6,512 nucleotides of DNA from an uncultured Prevotellaceae bacterium (GTDB lineage Bacteria; Bacteroidota; Bacteroidia; Bacteroidales; Bacteroidaceae). The notes beneath the pieces are model-generated. The model did no database searches, was not told the DNA's origin, and was given only the letters and a program-made list of their open reading frames with translations. The stretch covers positions 1-6,512 of the forward strand of contig CADCEQ010000101.1 in NCBI GenBank assembly GCA_902800435.1. Reading direction: 5' to 3'. The position numbers and the translations under genes are program-made. Shown piece after piece: positions 5,845 to 6,512 of the stretch (within the stretch, counting starts at the first letter, position 1; every line of letters begins with the position of its first letter).

Positions 5845-5869
5845 CGACTTTTCCTTTTTATTTTATTAT
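5819..5869 (+). terminator. Hairpin terminator overlapping the deacetylase stop codon, probably bidirectional
   Basis: Arms AAAAGTCGCCACTCA (5819-5833) and TGAGTGACGACTTTT (5838-5852) pair over 15 positions with one mismatch (C5827 against A5844) and a four-base loop TCAT (5834-5837). A T-rich run, CCTTTTTATTTTATTATT, follows to about 5870. The TGA stop of the deacetylase (5842-5844) lies within the right arm. In a transcript of the opposite strand the mismatch becomes a G-U wobble and the stem is followed by a run of five U, so it could also end rhaD transcription. The position between two converging genes supports a shared role. Confidence 0.85.
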
Positions 5870-5886
5870 TAGTGCGGAAGCAAACT

Positions 5887-5911
5887 CTTCACTTTTCACT
5901 CTTCACTTTTA
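5887..5911 (-). repeat. GTGAAAA-type repeat forming the rhaD stop codon region
   Basis: Read on the minus strand from 5911, the sequence is TAAAAGTGAAGAGTGAAAAG followed by TGAAG. Its first three bases are the TAA stop of rhaD, and an in-frame TGA follows one codon later. The first 20 bases differ at one position from bases 3629-3648 inside the DUF2723 gene. Together with the purine tract at 140-200 it is the third member of this repeat type in 6.5 kb. Confidence 0.75.
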
Positions 5912-6512
5912 GCACGGGCGCTTCTTGGGCAGTTTGAACACATCCTGCACCTCCTTCATCTGGGCCTCGGTCATACCATCGGGCTCAGAACCCATAGCAC
6001 GGGCGCACATAAAGATGTTGGCAGCCTTGCAGAGCACATCGGTCTGGTCGAAGGCATCCATAATGTCCTGACCGACAGCTACCGTGCCGTGCTTCTCCCA
6101 CATCACCACGTCGTGCTTCTTGATCTGTTCGAGGGTAGCCTCAGCAAGTGCTACTGATGAGGGTAAAGCGTAGGGTACGATGCCGATGCCCAGCGGTGCG
6201 AAGGCCAGTGTCTCAGGAATCATCGACCACAGCACGCGCGTCATCTCGTCACCCTTCAGGAAACGCTGGATATGACTCATGGCCACCAGTTCGATGGGGT
6301 GAGTATGAAGCGTAGCCTTATAACACGAGCCCGTCTCGAGCAGATAGTTCTGCAGGTTCAGGTGCGTGGGCAACTCGCTGGTGGGCACTACAGGCTCGTC
6401 GGCAATCACCTCGTAAGAAGCGCAGTCGTCCAAGATGCGGATGATGCTACCATTCTGCATGGGTTCCTTAGCCAAGTCGCGCATGCGCTTGCCTGTTCCT
6501 TTACAATAGAAA
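5909..6512 (-). CDS. rhaD: L-rhamnulose-1-phosphate aldolase, 5' end outside the window
   Basis: This is a class II, zinc-dependent aldolase that cleaves L-rhamnulose 1-phosphate to dihydroxyacetone phosphate and L-lactaldehyde, the last step of the phosphorylated L-rhamnose pathway, in the cytoplasm. About 200 residues are visible. The frame stays open from the ATG at 6484 back to the window edge and reads FYCKGTGKR there, aligning with VTGSGKF of E. coli RhaD (274 residues). The ATG is therefore internal, and roughly 70-80 N-terminal residues are missing. Counting from that internal Met, PTSELPTH holds the catalytic Glu (E37; E. coli E117), HTHP holds zinc ligands H60 and H62 (E. coli H141, H143), and WEKHG holds H132 (E. 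coli H212); correspondences are from memory. All are intact, so the enzyme should be active. It faces the deacetylase gene and is not part of its operon; other rhamnose genes would be expected beyond the right edge. The TAA stop (5911-5909) is formed by a dispersed repeat. Confidence 0.92.
   Translation of the reverse strand, partial: FYCKGTGKRMRDLAKEPMQNGSIIRILDDCASYEVIADEPVVPTSELPTHLNLQNYLLETGSCYKATLHTHPIELVAMSHIQRFLKGDEMTRVLWSMIPETLAFAPLGIGIVPYALPSSVALAEATLEQIKKHDVVMWEKHGTVAVGQDIMDAFDQTDVLCKAANIFMCARAMGSEPDGMTEAQMKEVQDVFKLPKKRPC

Noticed and set aside
6482..6484. ATG at 6484 (minus strand) as the start of rhaD
   Set aside because: The frame stays open to the window edge and the upstream codons (FYCKGTGKR) align with the conserved TGSGK region of RhaD, so this Met is internal.

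Overview
The window looks like a chromosomal segment of a Bacteroidales bacterium, most likely Prevotellaceae. The reasons are a relatively GC-rich coding style, a Bacteroidota-type -7 promoter element (TAACTTTG), A-rich leaders instead of strong Shine-Dalgarno sites, proteins typical of that phylum (a DUF2723 protein and a short NodB-type deacetylase), and short purine-rich GTGAAAAGTGAAAA-type repeats between genes. The placement rests on my recollection of gene families; no database search was run.

Layout. Bases 1-139 are the 3' end of purD (purine synthesis). A purine-rich repeat tract (140-200) follows and appears to supply the start of a roughly ten-helix membrane protein of unknown function (196-1125). 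That gene overlaps by 13 nt a small YqaA/DedA-type membrane protein (1113-1565). A new promoter around 1609 leads into a large DUF2723 gene (1645-5134). A 58-nt array of 16-nt repeats and a cytoplasmic-looking NodB-family polysaccharide deacetylase (5212-5844) come next. A strong hairpin terminator overlaps the deacetylase stop codon. On the opposite strand, converging on it, is rhaD (L-rhamnulose-1-phosphate aldolase), whose 5' end lies beyond the window.

The most notable feature is in the DUF2723 gene. A perfect 37-nt tandem duplication (copies 3744-3780 and 3781-3817) shifts the frame and splits what should be a 1150-residue protein into a 717-residue membrane part (1645-3798) and a 438-residue soluble part (3818-5134). 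Removing one copy restores a continuous frame through a conserved block. The break falls just after the last predicted membrane helix, so the two pieces correspond closely to the two halves of the protein. The duplication may be a recent inactivating mutation, a reversible slippage switch, or an assembly error; reads would decide.

The DUF2723 family includes human TMEM260, a protein O-mannosyltransferase. The intact protein is therefore a candidate membrane glycosyltransferase of the GT-C type, and the adjacent deacetylase may act on a related glycan. That functional link is inference. A second theme is the spread of one repeat family to three places: before a start codon, inside the DUF2723 coding frame, and across the rhaD stop codon.
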